From positions 1,071,314 through 1,101,476 of the forward strand of contig BFEA01000113.1 in NCBI GenBank assembly GCA_003427395.1: DNA of 30,163 bases, given 5' to 3'. Below, one piece after another: positions 1 through 9,779 of the stretch. This stretch comes from Chara braunii (lineage: Eukaryota > Streptophyta > Charophyceae > Charales > Characeae). The notes beneath the pieces were generated by a model. It searched no databases and was not told the DNA's origin. It saw only the letters and a program-made list of their open reading frames with translations. The position numbers and the translations under genes are program-made. Position 1 is the first letter of the stretch. Every line of letters starts with the position of its first letter.

Positions 1-37
1 GGCTTTAGCCTTGGTGATTTTTGTTGTTTTATTAAGG
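1..37 (+). repeat. 37-bp exact duplicate of 25080-25116
   Basis: These 37 bases are identical, in direct orientation, to 25080-25116. The match stops exactly where the adapter sequence at 38 begins. At the other copy, the sequence runs on into unrelated DNA. This is best read as an assembly or library artefact in which one end of a mate-pair fragment was kept in the contig. A dispersed genomic repeat is a less likely explanation. Confidence 0.85.
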
Positions 38-60
38 CTGTCTCTTATACACATCTAGAT

Positions 61-61
<1 letters not shown>
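38..61 (+). other. Nextera mate-pair junction adapter remnant (contamination)
   Basis: Positions 38-56 read CTGTCTCTTATACACATCT, the 19-bp Tn5 mosaic end used in Nextera libraries. AGATG follows at 57-61, the start of the second, inverted mosaic end in the mate-pair circularisation junction. The first 24 bases of that 38-base junction are therefore present before the sequence changes to a CT repeat. This is synthetic sequence and not genomic DNA. The join between 1-37 and 62 onward should not be trusted as a real genomic adjacency. Confidence 0.93.
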
Positions 62-96
<35 letters not shown>

Positions 97-243
97 CGAT
101 GGGTCATGGATGAGATATGAAACTAAACGGAGCAGATACAATGCTTGATCGTGTGGGGGGGGAAATCAATATGGAACTCGTCGAAGCAAATACTACACTC
201 GATCATGTGTGGGGGGAGGCGCACAGTTAGTTAGGTTAGGTTT

Positions 244-278
<35 letters not shown>

Positions 279-856
279 CGCTCGCGTGCTTTTTTTTTCT
301 TTTATTAAAGAGAAAGGTCTCGTTGGACCACGGATCAGATATGAAATTGAACAGAGCAGTTACTGCGCTCGATCGTTTGGGCAAAGAGGATCGGATATGA
401 AACTGATCGACACAAATACTACACTTGATCGTGGGGGGGGGAAGGGGGGGACTCTCTCTCTCTCTCTCTCTCTCTCTAGCACGACACACGCGCTCGTCCA
501 AATTTTCCTTCTTTTTTTTTCCGATGGTCTGGCGCACCCTTGCGAGTTTTCCTTTATTTTTTACTTATATTCTTTAGTGGTCCCGATGCACCATGGATCA
601 AATATGAAACTGATGGGGACAGATAATACTGTTGATGGCGGTCGAGGAGAGGCATCCTAGGTAGTTGGGGTTTCTCTCTCTCTCTCTCTCTCTACCACAT
701 GTGTACCCATTTTTTTGATTTATTCGTTTCTTATTTTTGGGTTCCTATGGACCTGGGAATCAGGTATGAAACCGATCGAAGGTATGAAACTGATCGGTAC
801 AGATAAGACACGATGGTGGCTTTTCTTTTTTTTTGGGGGGGAAGGGGTCGTAGGTA

Positions 857-927
<71 letters not shown>

Positions 928-932
928 GCGCG
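62..932. repeat. Degenerate ~225-bp unit with embedded CT/CA/CG/G microsatellites
   Basis: A recognisable core (GGATCAGATATGAAACTGA-like, then CAGATACTACACTCGATCG-like) recurs near 100-150, 322-374, 587-640 and 745-816. Each core is followed by a G run or G-rich stretch and then a long CT tract: 245-263, 452-477, about 671-693 and 857-882. The last CT tract passes into CA at 883-925 and CG at 925-932. A CT tract also opens the block at 62-92, and a CG run lies at about 263-281. Open frames across the block, giving poly-Leu-Ser or poly-Arg-Glu, are products of the repeats and not genes. Confidence 0.8.
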
Positions 933-1430
933 CACGGGGACACATATGCACTCTCTCACTCATAGTTCCAAGATCACAAAAAACGAAAGCAACAAACACG
1001 AATAACAAACTCACCGTCAGTCATCAAGGTGCGCTCTTTCAAAAGCCTTGACGCTGCACAACTCAAGCCTCAGCGTCCAACATTAAGGACGTAGAGAGAG
1101 TGTCTTGGGTGAGTGTGTATGTGTATGTGCGTGTGTGTGGGTGTCGGTGTTCCATGTGTGTGAGTCTGAGTATGTGTGAGTGTCAGCCGAACTGTTTCGT
1201 TGGACTTCCACCGACTAATCAGGAGGTTGAACCCCAACCGTCTGCCCAAAATGAATTGTACAAACGACCAAGGACTCACCACGTTTGCGTGTGTATGTGT
1301 GTGTGTATGTGTGAGTGCATGAGTGCGTGTGTGCTCGTGTGTGTCTGCCTCCGCTTGCGTGTGTGCATGTGCGAGTGCGCGTGTGTCCAGCGTAGAGCGA
1401 AGTCGTAGTGGTGCATAGCAACATAGAAGT
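933..1430. repeat. Gene-free TG-rich low-complexity DNA
   Basis: The plus strand is rich in irregular TGTG/TGTATG runs at about 1105-1190 and 1285-1390, separated by about 95 bp of ordinary sequence. No gene, splice-flanked exon or RNA gene is recognised. Open frames here translate to Cys/Val- or Thr/His-rich low-complexity peptides. Confidence 0.6.
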
Positions 1431-1612
1431 CAGTCGAGTAGCTTGAGTGTCGAAAACAGGCGTCGACTCTAGAGTAGCCCAGAGTAGTGTGGAGTAGCTC
1501 AGTCGAGTAGCTTGAGTGTCAAAAACAAGCATCGACTCTAGAGTGGCGCCGGCGCCGACTATAAAGTAGCAGAGAGGAGCGTAGAGTAGCTCAGTCGAGT
1601 AGCTTAGAGTGT
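1431..1612. repeat. Three-copy tandem repeat (GTCGAGTAGCTT family)
   Basis: CAGTCGAGTAGCTT begins at 1431, 1500 and 1592. It is followed by GAGTGTC-like sequence and, in the first two copies, by a CGACTCTAGAGT segment. Spacings of 69 and 92 bp show insertion or decay between copies. The perfect 12-bp palindrome GGCGCCGGCGCC lies at 1545-1556 in the longer interval. There is no coding potential. Confidence 0.75.
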
Positions 1613-2713
1613 CCAATTGGCGTCGTCTCTAACTCGCCGTCCCGTACACGTGCCGTCAAGTCGACAGTGCACGTGCCCCAGAAAGTAGTTTCTATACGCT
1701 TTAGCTGCGCTGGACCGGTAGCGGCGCCGGATTGGTAGCGTGTCACTCGCAACCCCGGTATCACGTGCAGTAGGGTCGGTAACACGCTTTGGTACCGACG
1801 TTGCCGTGTGGACCCGGTACAGGCCCTGGCGTGGAGCCGCCCGCGACGGTTCAACTTCTAAGAGCAAACGATCAGCAGACGATCGTCGTCGTCGCGGAGT
1901 GAAAAATCGTGGGGGCCGGAAAATTAGCGATAGTTACATATGCAGGGACCTGGGTACATAGCAAAGCCTTGTCTATATTAATCAATTCTAGAATACAAAC
2001 TCGCGGAAGTGGTTCCCTAGCTTTTTCAGCTATCAATGCCATGCCTAAGACCACCCTGCACACCAAAGAAAAACGAACCGGCACAGGCCTCATTTTGGCT
2101 GGTTCCCACAACCATTTGGGTCCACTGCCTGAACCGTCAAAAGTTACCAGGCACGTATTTGTTTTTGAAGCGGGAAAAAATATCGGTAGTTTAAACTACC
2201 GATATGGGGATCCGACCAGAACACTTCCGCCGGCGTAATAGCGCTCGGACCAAGCGTTTCGACGTCGGTAACGGCAGAGTGTTCAGCCCCGCGGCATACC
2301 ACCATGATATGCCCGCGTCAGGTTGGTGCGTCGTCACCCTCCTTTTGAGTTAGGTCATAGTTCTTTCGGAGCTATGGCGGCTGCCCGAGTGAACACCTGG
2401 AAGGACCTGTCTTGAGCTACGTGTTGATGTAGAAGACGCGTTATTTCGCCACCGTACAGCCCCTTCGATAACAAGCAGCTACGCTGAGCACTCGGTTAAT
2501 TTACGATTCCCACCCGTTAGCGCTTGGGCTTCACGATGTTGTGTTCAAGGGAGGAGGAGAGCGTAGGTAGACAGGCGAGATCCCCTCCCTAAGTCCCTGG
2601 GGAGTGGATGAAGATGAGGGCCGTTTAAGAGAATTGATACGCGTATGTTATGACGAGAGGGCATTATGCCAACAGACATAGATCCGGGTGAGATGATAAC
2701 AGAAGGTCGATAG
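1613..2713. other. Gene-free interval upstream of the LINE
   Basis: No protein of recognisable family is encoded in 1613-2713 on either strand, and the open frames are short and unrelated to one another. The only standout is the palindrome at 2180-2205. The 5' boundary of the LINE must lie somewhere before 2714, but no promoter or target-site duplication could be identified to place it. Confidence 0.5.
2180..2205. repeat. Perfect 26-bp palindrome centred on GTTTAAAC
   Basis: The 13 bases at 2180-2192 are the exact reverse complement of 2193-2205, with no loop. The half-site reads ATATCGGTAGTTT. It lies in gene-free sequence about 500 bp upstream of the first LINE-like coding sequence. It could form a cruciform or bind a dimeric protein, but no role can be shown. 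Confidence 0.9.
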
Positions 2714-3066
2714 GTGAGATTTAAGGTCAACGTGTCTTTGGATCAAGCCAAAATTAACTGGTTGAAGGACCACATACCGTAACGTTCATCTTCAGAGTCG
2801 ACGCAAGGTTTCTTCCGAGGAACGTGAAGGACGACATAGTACGGCCATATGAAGACAGGAAGACTTTTGAAGGCAGCTTGAACGCACAGACATTTCGAAG
2901 AGGACGAGTGAAGGTGGAGTCACCAAACGTCGTCTCCTATGTGGCTAAATCGATCGAGGTGGCAAGATGGCTAATGAACAAAGGGTCTGTCGAACTCACC
3001 GTAGGCACTGACCACTATGCCTTTGAATTCAAACCTTGGTCGACGAAGGACAACAATGCCAAGTAG
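2714..3066 (+). pseudogene. LINE ORF1 N-terminal fragment
   Basis: Coding similarity starts in one frame at about 2714 (VRFKVNVSLDQAKINW). It moves by one base near 2760 into the frame that runs to the stop at 3064-3066. The product includes FIFRVDARFLPRNVKDD and, later, VARWLMNKGSVEL and HYAFEFKPW. This looks like the globular, nucleic-acid-binding N-terminal part of a plant-type LINE ORF1 protein, which would coat element RNA. A methionine codon at 2824 lies inside the domain and is probably not the original start. The frame change and the stop mark it as a pseudogene. The family call rests on position upstream of the zinc-knuckle fragment and the endonuclease. Confidence 0.6.
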
Positions 3067-3179
3067 AAGATGAGGAGAGCGTTTAGGTAATTCCCTCTTT
3101 ATGCTTTTTTATTTCTCGAGGCTCAAGTGCATCGAGCGATCGGACCAGTGAGACGTTCGCACCCTCCAAACAAGATAGA

Positions 3180-3938
3180 ATGAAGCCAACACTGGTCAAC
3201 ATCAAATTTGATATTGACCTTGCAGCACGAGAGAATATGAAGGACAAGATATGGATAGATATGTCGGAAGGCAATGCCCTTGAAGTTAAGCTAGCGTCAT
3301 CTGAGACTCCTCGCTGCAGACGGTGTCGAGCTTTCTTTCACATAGAAGGAGAGCGTCGGAGAGGGAATAGACAGCAAAACCAAGCAACGTCAAGCTTGTC
3401 GGGTGACCCGCAAGCTCAAGCAAGAGGCCTGTGGCAGGCACCTACCGGTAGTCGTAACTACCAAGGGCTGCTAGGCCCGATAGGTCAGACAGCCTCCAGC
3501 GCTGCCGCTCCATTCACTGCCACCCAAGCACCAAATATAGTCAGGTTTTCGCAACATAACAATCCTGCTTTCTCACCTGGACTCCATGCTCCTCCCATCT
3601 TCACCTCCCCTCCAAATGGCAATAACCACAGCGAGATTCCATGGAATCCTGAAGTATCCATGCCATGGAGTATATCGGGATTTTCGTACGGCGTGCCATC
3701 AGGGATGTCACACTCCCCGGCGTTTGCTCCTTATCTCCATGCTTACCCTCCCATGGGAGAGTCGTTCTCCACTTACATGGAATTAGGTCCAGTGGTTAGA
3801 GGCCCGGGTGTATGCCTTGCTCCTCGGCCCACTGGCTCAGCCATACCTCATACGTCAATGAGACTGTCCCCTCCGCCAAGACCTACGGCTGGACGTGCGC
3901 TTCATTTGGGAGCGGAACCAGCCACATCTCGGGTATGA
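3180..3938 (+). pseudogene. LINE ORF1 middle region with broken zinc knuckle
   Basis: This 252-codon frame opens with MKPTLVNIKFDIDLAAREN and carries CRRCRAFFHIEGER at about residues 45-58. The spacing fits a CX2CX4HX4C zinc knuckle, but the fourth ligand position is Arg instead of Cys. Such knuckles bind element RNA in LINE ORF1 proteins. The rest is rich in Pro, Gly and Ser, suggesting a disordered linker, and contains no other domain. It lies in a different frame from the N-terminal fragment, about 110 bp downstream, which is consistent with one ORF1 broken by mutations. The methionine at the start need not be the original one. Confidence 0.65.
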
Positions 3939-4214
3939 ATCAACACACCGGGCAAGCAAAGGAGATTAGACCACGAAGGAAGTTTCATTTCAGATGGTGG
4001 TAACTTGGAGGGGGAACCCTCGGCCAAGCCATCTCAACGTTCGGAGGGAAATTACCTGGAATCAGCACTCCGGGGTCCAAGACTACAAGGCGAAGACATT
4101 CAGTCTCACTTGTCAAGGGCCAACTTCAAGACTTCGAGAACAAGATTCTTCCCTTCTTCTGTACAACAATTCGTAACAACTTTTGGACGATCGCCTTTAT
4201 AGCTCAGGACAACG

Positions 4215-4646
4215 TTGAACATGGTAAGCCTACCTCCTCCCAATACACCAATGCCACCGGCGATCGCCAACCTTGTGCACACTGCTACCCAGGACAAATT
4301 AATGTTTCGGTTATTCCCGGATGTTATCATGGCTCGTATTTTCTCGAAGAACCCGGACATCCCTGGAAAACGTATCAAATTCTTTATCCCTTTGATGGAT
4401 GTTCGCTTCGCTGATGGCCAAGTGGAAAGCCTAGAACAGGAAGGTTTGCGTCTTATCCCAATCGCATGGTTCACTGAGAAGCATAGACAGGAATTCAGTA
4501 GGATTCGAATCCCTCCATTGAAATCCGCCGTGTCTTTTGGATCTCGATTCTCATCTTCCGAAGGACAAGAAACTGGGCTTTGCGTTTCTCCACTCTCACC
4601 TGGTTGCTCCATGGCCCGTAGATCCTATAGGTACCTCCTCTCCTAA
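4215..4646 (+). pseudogene. LINE ORF1 C-terminal-like fragment, unrecognised
   Basis: A 143-codon frame contains a coherent, non-repetitive stretch (LMFRLFPDVIMARIFSKN, then KRIKFFIPLMDVRFADG), which suggests a once real protein segment. It lies between the zinc-knuckle fragment and the endonuclease, in the same frame as the endonuclease and separated from it by 33 bases. It could be the C-terminus of ORF1 or a leader of ORF2. I do not recognise the domain. The region 3939-4214 between it and the previous fragment has no sustained frame. Confidence 0.45.
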
Positions 4647-4679
4647 AATCCAATAGGTCACGGGTGCTAGGTTACAGGT

Positions 4680-5435
4680 ATAAGTAAACTCAAAATCCTT
4701 AGTTGGAACCTAAGAGGACTGGGAGATACATCAGGGAACTTCAAAAAGGAACGTCTGAAATCTTGGATTCACACAAAAGGAATTCAAATTGCTCGTCTTC
4801 AGGAAACTAAGCTAATGCCATTGGCAACTAGTGGGACGGACCTCAAATCTGGTCCCCTGCGGTGGGTTCAAAGGGTGGGGTAGGAATATTGCTGCACAAG
4901 AATTTGGACACAAAAATCGTTACCTATGGGGCCGTCGACCTTGGATCAAACTATTGATCCAAGAACAGTACTGGATTGTAGCATCAATCTACGCTCCTAC
5001 CGACCTAGCTTTGCGTAGATCCTTTTCTGAAGATCTGCACTATATCATCCCGAAGTGTGATAGACTGGTTGTAGCGTGTGATTGGAATGCATCGTTGGAT
5101 GTGTAGAAATCTTCGCAAGCAAAAGCTTGTCCCAGGACAAGGTGGCTTTGACAAATTTAATGAGCTACCTGGAATTAGTGGATCCATACCGCCTGACCCA
5201 TCCGGACTGCGACAGATACACGTGGTTTTCTAATTATACGGAGTTTGTCGGAGTTATCAGTAGACGATTGGACTACTTCCTAACTTCACAAAATCTTTGG
5301 AATCCTATTTTGGACGTTTCTGAGTGGTCAAAGCCCCTGTCAGATCATAAACCGGTCATTCTGACAGTTCTGACATCCTCTTTGGTTAGAGGTAGAGGTT
5401 GCTTCTGCTTAAATGCTCAAAACCTAAAGGATTAG
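4680..5435 (+). pseudogene. LINE endonuclease (APE-like EEP fold), broken
   Basis: The domain begins at 4680 with SKLKILSWNLRGLGD. LQETKL follows (catalytic Glu), then CDWNASLD near 5080 (metal-binding Asp and Asn), RRLDYFL near 5265, and LSDHKPVIL near 5340 (the terminal Asp-His pair). These are the ordered signature motifs of the endonuclease that nicks target DNA to prime LINE reverse transcription. An in-frame stop follows near 4880, and at least two frame changes split the domain. The codon at the expected start is ATA, so the original methionine may have been lost. The key residues survive although the frame does not. Confidence 0.85.
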
Positions 5436-6035
5436 TTGCATGGATGAAGGACTTTTGGCACAGTTGGGACCTCACTCGAAGTAGTTATGCCATCATAGCG
5501 GAATGGTGGGAAGTGGGCTCACATATCTTCTCCAATCTGCTATCTGTGTTCTCGAGAATTATGGCTGCTAATAGAGACTTTTAGGAACGGGCCCTACACA
5601 GAAAGATAGAGTACGCCGAGTTTATAATGGCTCAGCACCGGATCTCTAACGAAGTATGAGGCAAAGAGAGGGCTAAGCTGATGACCGGATGGGATAACCT
5701 GCAAAAGAAAAAAACAAAAATTTGGTATGAGCGCTTGCAGGTAAAAAGGTTAACAGTCTATGATAGAATGACAAAGGAATCATTCCAACATCAGCTCCCA
5801 TGCGAGAATTACGCCACCTCTTCGACAACTTTGGGGCCAAGGCCAAAGAGCCATTAGAGTTGTGCAGGTATGCCACCATCTACTACAGAGACATTCTTAC
5901 CTCCAAACTCCAGGGGGCGGCAATAGTGGACAACCTCCACCCAAACTGTGACCACTGGTTTAACACCACTGTAAGGTTATCCTCTAATGGACGATTGGAT
6001 ATTGATCCCCCCATCACAATAGAGGAAGCAAGGCA
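5436..6035 (+). pseudogene. LINE endonuclease-RT linker
   Basis: Frames at 5399-5584 (MKDFWHSWDLTRSSYAIIAEWW) and 5800-6039 (ELCRYATIYYRDILTSKLQG, then LDIDPPITIEEARH) keep LINE-like sequence joining endonuclease to RT. The second passes into the RT fragment after a one-base frame change near 6036. Stops between 5582 and 5800 divide the two parts. No catalytic function is expected of this section. Confidence 0.65.
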
Positions 6036-6884
6036 TTGAAGTCTATGTCTGAAGGTAAATCTCCAGGTGACGAACGCCTGCCTGTAGAACTTTATCAGAC
6101 CATCTGGGAGACAATAGACCAAACCCTTGTGGGTATTTATAATGACATATTGATAGGTGGTAGGTTGGCAACCAGTATGCGCAGAGGCATCATCTCGGTA
6201 CTGTTTAAAAAAGGCGATAGGACCGAAATTCAAAATTGGTGGCCAATTTCCATACTGAATGTTTCTTACAAACTCTTGGCCAAACTTTTAGCAAGAAGAC
6301 TGAGCAGGTATTTACCGGATTTGGTGCAATCTTATCAGGTTGCATTCATAAAAGGCAGGTCTATCTTCATTAACATTGTGACTGGGGTCGAAACGTTATA
6401 GATTATACACAATGACAACTGCAACGTCGTTGTGCTACTGTTAGTAGAAAAGGCTTACAACCACATTAATTGGTCGTATGTCTTAACGACACTAAAAGTG
6501 ATGGGGTTTGGCCAAGCCTTTCGCAATTGGTGGTAGCCATCTATACTAAGTCGACAGCATCAGTTCTAGTAAATGGTATGCTCTCAGAGGAGTTTTCGCT
6601 TACACGCTCATTTGCGACAAGGGTGCCCCCTGGCCCCACTCTTGTTTGCCTTACAAATGGAATCCCTTCTCAACAACATTAGAGCTAATACTCTGATTCG
6701 GAGTTTCCCTGCGAGCCAAACAGAATATAAAGTCAAAGCCCTCGCAAATGATTTGTTTGCTGTATCCGAGAACTCACTGTCGTCCCTATCCGCATTAAAG
6801 TTGTCCTTGGATAAAGATTCAAAACTTTCGGGAGCAGCAGTTAACTGGCATAAGTCCGTTTTTTTCTTAGCCTCCTCCTTTTAG
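6036..6884 (+). pseudogene. LINE reverse transcriptase, catalytic motifs damaged
   Basis: The RT fingers and palm run from SEGKSPGDERLPVELYQ through LFKKGDRTEIQNWWPISILN and YKLLAKLLARRLSRYLPDL to HLRQGCPLAPLLFALQ. The fragments are split by stops near 6400 and a frame change near 6570. Motif A, normally with a catalytic Asp before KAY, reads LLLVEKAYNHINW. Motif C, normally ADD in this family, reads ALANDLF near 6750. Both catalytic Asp positions are therefore hit, and the enzyme should be dead. The intact protein would copy element RNA at the nicked target. Family identity is clear from motif order. Confidence 0.88.
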
Positions 6885-8165
6885 TTGATTGTCCAATGAC
6901 GCATGCACATAATCACCGAAGAGCGATCTGAACGCTTTCTGGGCGTCCAAATTTCCTTTCTTTCATGCACAGGGGATCAAGATTACTTGTTACTATAGAA
7001 AGTACTACACAAGATGGTCACCTGGGGCAAAGCTCCCCATCTGTCACTATTTGCACGAGGTACGGTAATCAATGGCGCCCTGTTTGCCCTACTTTGGTTT
7101 GTAAGAACAATGAGAGGCGTTGAAAAACCATTTTACACCTCGATTAAACGAAGAGCAGCGAAATTCCTCTGAAAGTTGTTTGCGGGTGAAGAAGCCTCTT
7201 TCCTTTCCAAAGTCACGTGGGATATGCTTTGCCTCCCACATGGCCAAGGGGGCTTGGGGATACTTTATCCAAAAAAGCAAAATTAAGAGATGCTCATCAA
7301 ATGGATAATTAGAGCATCCCTAGAATCCCCGAAGCCCCATTGGGTGTCCCTAGTCAAGCACATTCTATCCCAAGAATAGAACCTCTGAGCCCCATTGAGT
7401 ATCCCTGGGCGAGCACATTCTATCCCAGGAATAGAACCTGCCTCGCCCTTCAAACATTTGGACCTGTCTTTTCTTATACTCTTACCAACGCCGTTTCATT
7501 AAGTCCTCGTTCTAAAAAGCCATAATCCAAGCCTGGAAGACTCTACATCCAGACATGTGGGTGGAACCTGTGCCAAAATCGCTTTTTGAGAACCCGCACA
7601 TGGGATCATCCTCGGGTAATTGGATTAAAGCAAATACGGTCGTAGGCAGCTTCGGCAGAAAGTGGACTGAAAGAGGTCTCCTAAGGATTGGAGACTTGTG
7701 GGATAAACTAAGGGGAACTTGGAAATCAGAAAATGAACTCAAATTATCACTTAGCCAGGTACGCCACCCGGACGCAAAGAAACAACTATTGATTAGTGCC
7801 ATTCCTCAGGCTTGGATAAACCTGCTCGACTACACTACGTCAGACCCTCCAGATACTTGATACGTGGCAAAAGGTTCTAGACGCACGTCTCAGGTCTGGA
7901 AACTGATAGATACCCAACCAGGCGGCGAACGAATCTTCCAAGGCTAGTGTCCCACGAATGGTGACTCACTCCAAATTATTGAATCTCAAACCCAGCCAGT
8001 CGTGGGGTCTACTTTCTCACAGATTCGAGTTATTAAAAACCTTGGTGCAAATGGCTCTTTGTCATGTGCTTTGTTTTCAAATGGAAAACCTTCGAGCCTG
8101 ATAAAATTAAACCCGAAGAAATGGGAGTGGAAAGCTTCAAGGAGGGATGGCCAAAGTCTATGCTT
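6885..8165 (+). pseudogene. LINE ORF2 C-terminal region
   Basis: The segment near 7200-7290 reads, across a frame change, as WDMLCLPHGQGGLGILYPKK, a pattern typical of the region following the RT in plant-type LINE ORF2 proteins. A further 101-codon frame (7555-7860) contains KWTERGLLRIGDLWD. Near 8075-8165 a short frame with KWKTFEPDKIKPEEMG marks the last recognisable coding sequence. Stops and frame changes are dense. No RNase H motif and no poly(A) tail are seen, and the inverted-repeat arm begins right after this. Confidence 0.6.
7334..7443 (+). repeat. 55-bp tandem duplication inside the LINE
   Basis: 7334-7388 and 7389-7443 are two adjacent copies with a few differences. Both contain GCCCCATTG near the start and CACATTCTATCCCA later. 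The 55-bp length is not a multiple of three, so the duplication itself shifts the reading frame. It therefore arose after the copy lost coding constraint, or inactivated it. Confidence 0.85.
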
Positions 8166-9779
8166 AAACATAGCAAGATGTACAGATAAGGGCTATACCA
8201 GGGCTTATAGAGGGAAAGCAATGGTTACCTTTCAATTCCCTGCCTCCAGAGCCTCGCCTAGGCTCCGGCAGAGCTCCCGCAATCGGTGGGGCGAACCTTC
8301 CACAAAGGCCTTGGCACGGATTACGGGTTGCAATCCCGCCTGCTGCCTTCCTCTCAGAACCGATAGACTAGACTTAGAGTAAGAAAGGCAGAACGAGAAA
8401 GCTTGAGTCTCTCAGATCCAAGAGAGGTGCGCTCAGACTCGCGGAGAGGGCCTTGTTTCCTTGACTCGCCTGAGGGCCCCGCAATGGCGGCCAACTTTGC
8501 AACAGCTCGGTCAACTGGAGTCAAAATGCCAACTGTCGACCTCCGGATGATCCCTCAGATCTTAGCAAGACTCCTCTTCAATAACTTGCTCTCTTTACTG
8601 AGCTCGTGGTCCGCAGTGTAACTACCACAAGCTGGCCTGCGAGCTCGCGACTTCAGTCGCTCCGTACAACAGGAGTCAACTAGGTGTTATGGCTACTACC
8701 ATCTTCAATGGCAGTGCTGAGTTCAAACCGTGCGTAAATCTCGATGAGTACGGACTGAGCAGTAGAGACATAGACCCGGTCTAGCCGTAATAATGGCATC
8801 TCCACTTGCAGCCGCCCTCCGCCGTTGACTCCCGGATGGTTTTCCCGTTAGCGACCAGGCCCTTTCTCTCGAAAACTCAGCATTTCCACCAAGTTCGCCA
8901 CCCCAATGCATGAACTATGGGCAAGCCCGTACTCACAAGATTCCCTTCAGCCACTTCGCACAGTAAAATGATCAATACGTCGGTCAATGGCTATGCCATT
9001 TAGCACTATAGGCAGAGCACTACCCCGCGGACAAACCTTCAGTCCCTCGGTTTGCCCCTCGTTATTCCGATATAACAGACTGAGCAACTCATCGACTGAT
9101 CAGTAAATCTATAGTCTCCACGACTGACCCCCTTGTTGCTCCGACTGATGGGACAAACGGCATACCAGTTGGCACGTAACTCAGCAGTCTCACATTCCTC
9201 TCTTCGATTGGCCCACCCTGTCCGCACGATCCCCCTTCCTCGTGCAACAGCAAGTTCAGAGCCAGGTACGTCCTCTTTTCGCCAGTCTCCCCTGTTCCTC
9301 CTACTTCGCCGAATATGCACAATGAGAGGAAATCTCCCTCTTGAACGCGACCAAGTACGTTGCCATGCGATTCGCCACTCATCCCCCAGCCATGATCGAG
9401 TATAACGAGGATGACAACTCCTTACAGCGTCCTAGCGGACGGCCTGGTCTCCAACTTTGCGGCCAATCACACATTGCCAACAATAGAGTGAGCCAAATGG
9501 AAGGAACCTGTTCGTGAAATGTAGCCAGATTCATTTCTTGCCTGAACAGCAGCTAGCCACTCCCGGGGCGGAAATTTCGGAGCGAATATACCGCCTAACC
9601 TGCCCATCAACCGAGATTCCACCTCACCTATCTGCTCGCAGTACCCGGACATCCCCAAAACGGACCTTCCCCCGCCCGTTTCTACCAAAGGCGGGTGAGT
9701 TTGAGCAACCTCCTGCGCCGGCCGTAGCCATGCTCCCGATTTCCTCCGCGCAGCTGCTTTCTTTCCTATCTCTAACTCT

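Larger units (their letters stand above)
2714..8165 (+). mobile_element. Decayed L1-like non-LTR retrotransposon (LINE)
   Basis: Plus-strand remnants appear in the canonical LINE order: an ORF1-like RNA-binding protein with a zinc-knuckle remnant (2714-4646), an apurinic-type endonuclease (4680-5435), a linker (5436-6035), a reverse transcriptase (6036-6884) and a C-terminal region (6885-8165). Many stops and frameshifts divide these parts, and RT catalytic residues are changed, so this copy should be inactive. Neither a 5' UTR nor a poly(A) tail was seen. The 3' side ends where the left inverted-repeat arm starts, so the true LINE end may have been lost. Start and end are approximate. The resemblance to charophyte LINEs is from memory. 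Confidence 0.85.

Noticed and set aside
193-1014. Several open frames on both strands over the CT/CA/CG tracts
   Set aside because: The peptides are Leu-Ser, Arg-Glu or Thr-His repeats produced by microsatellites, with no non-repetitive domain.
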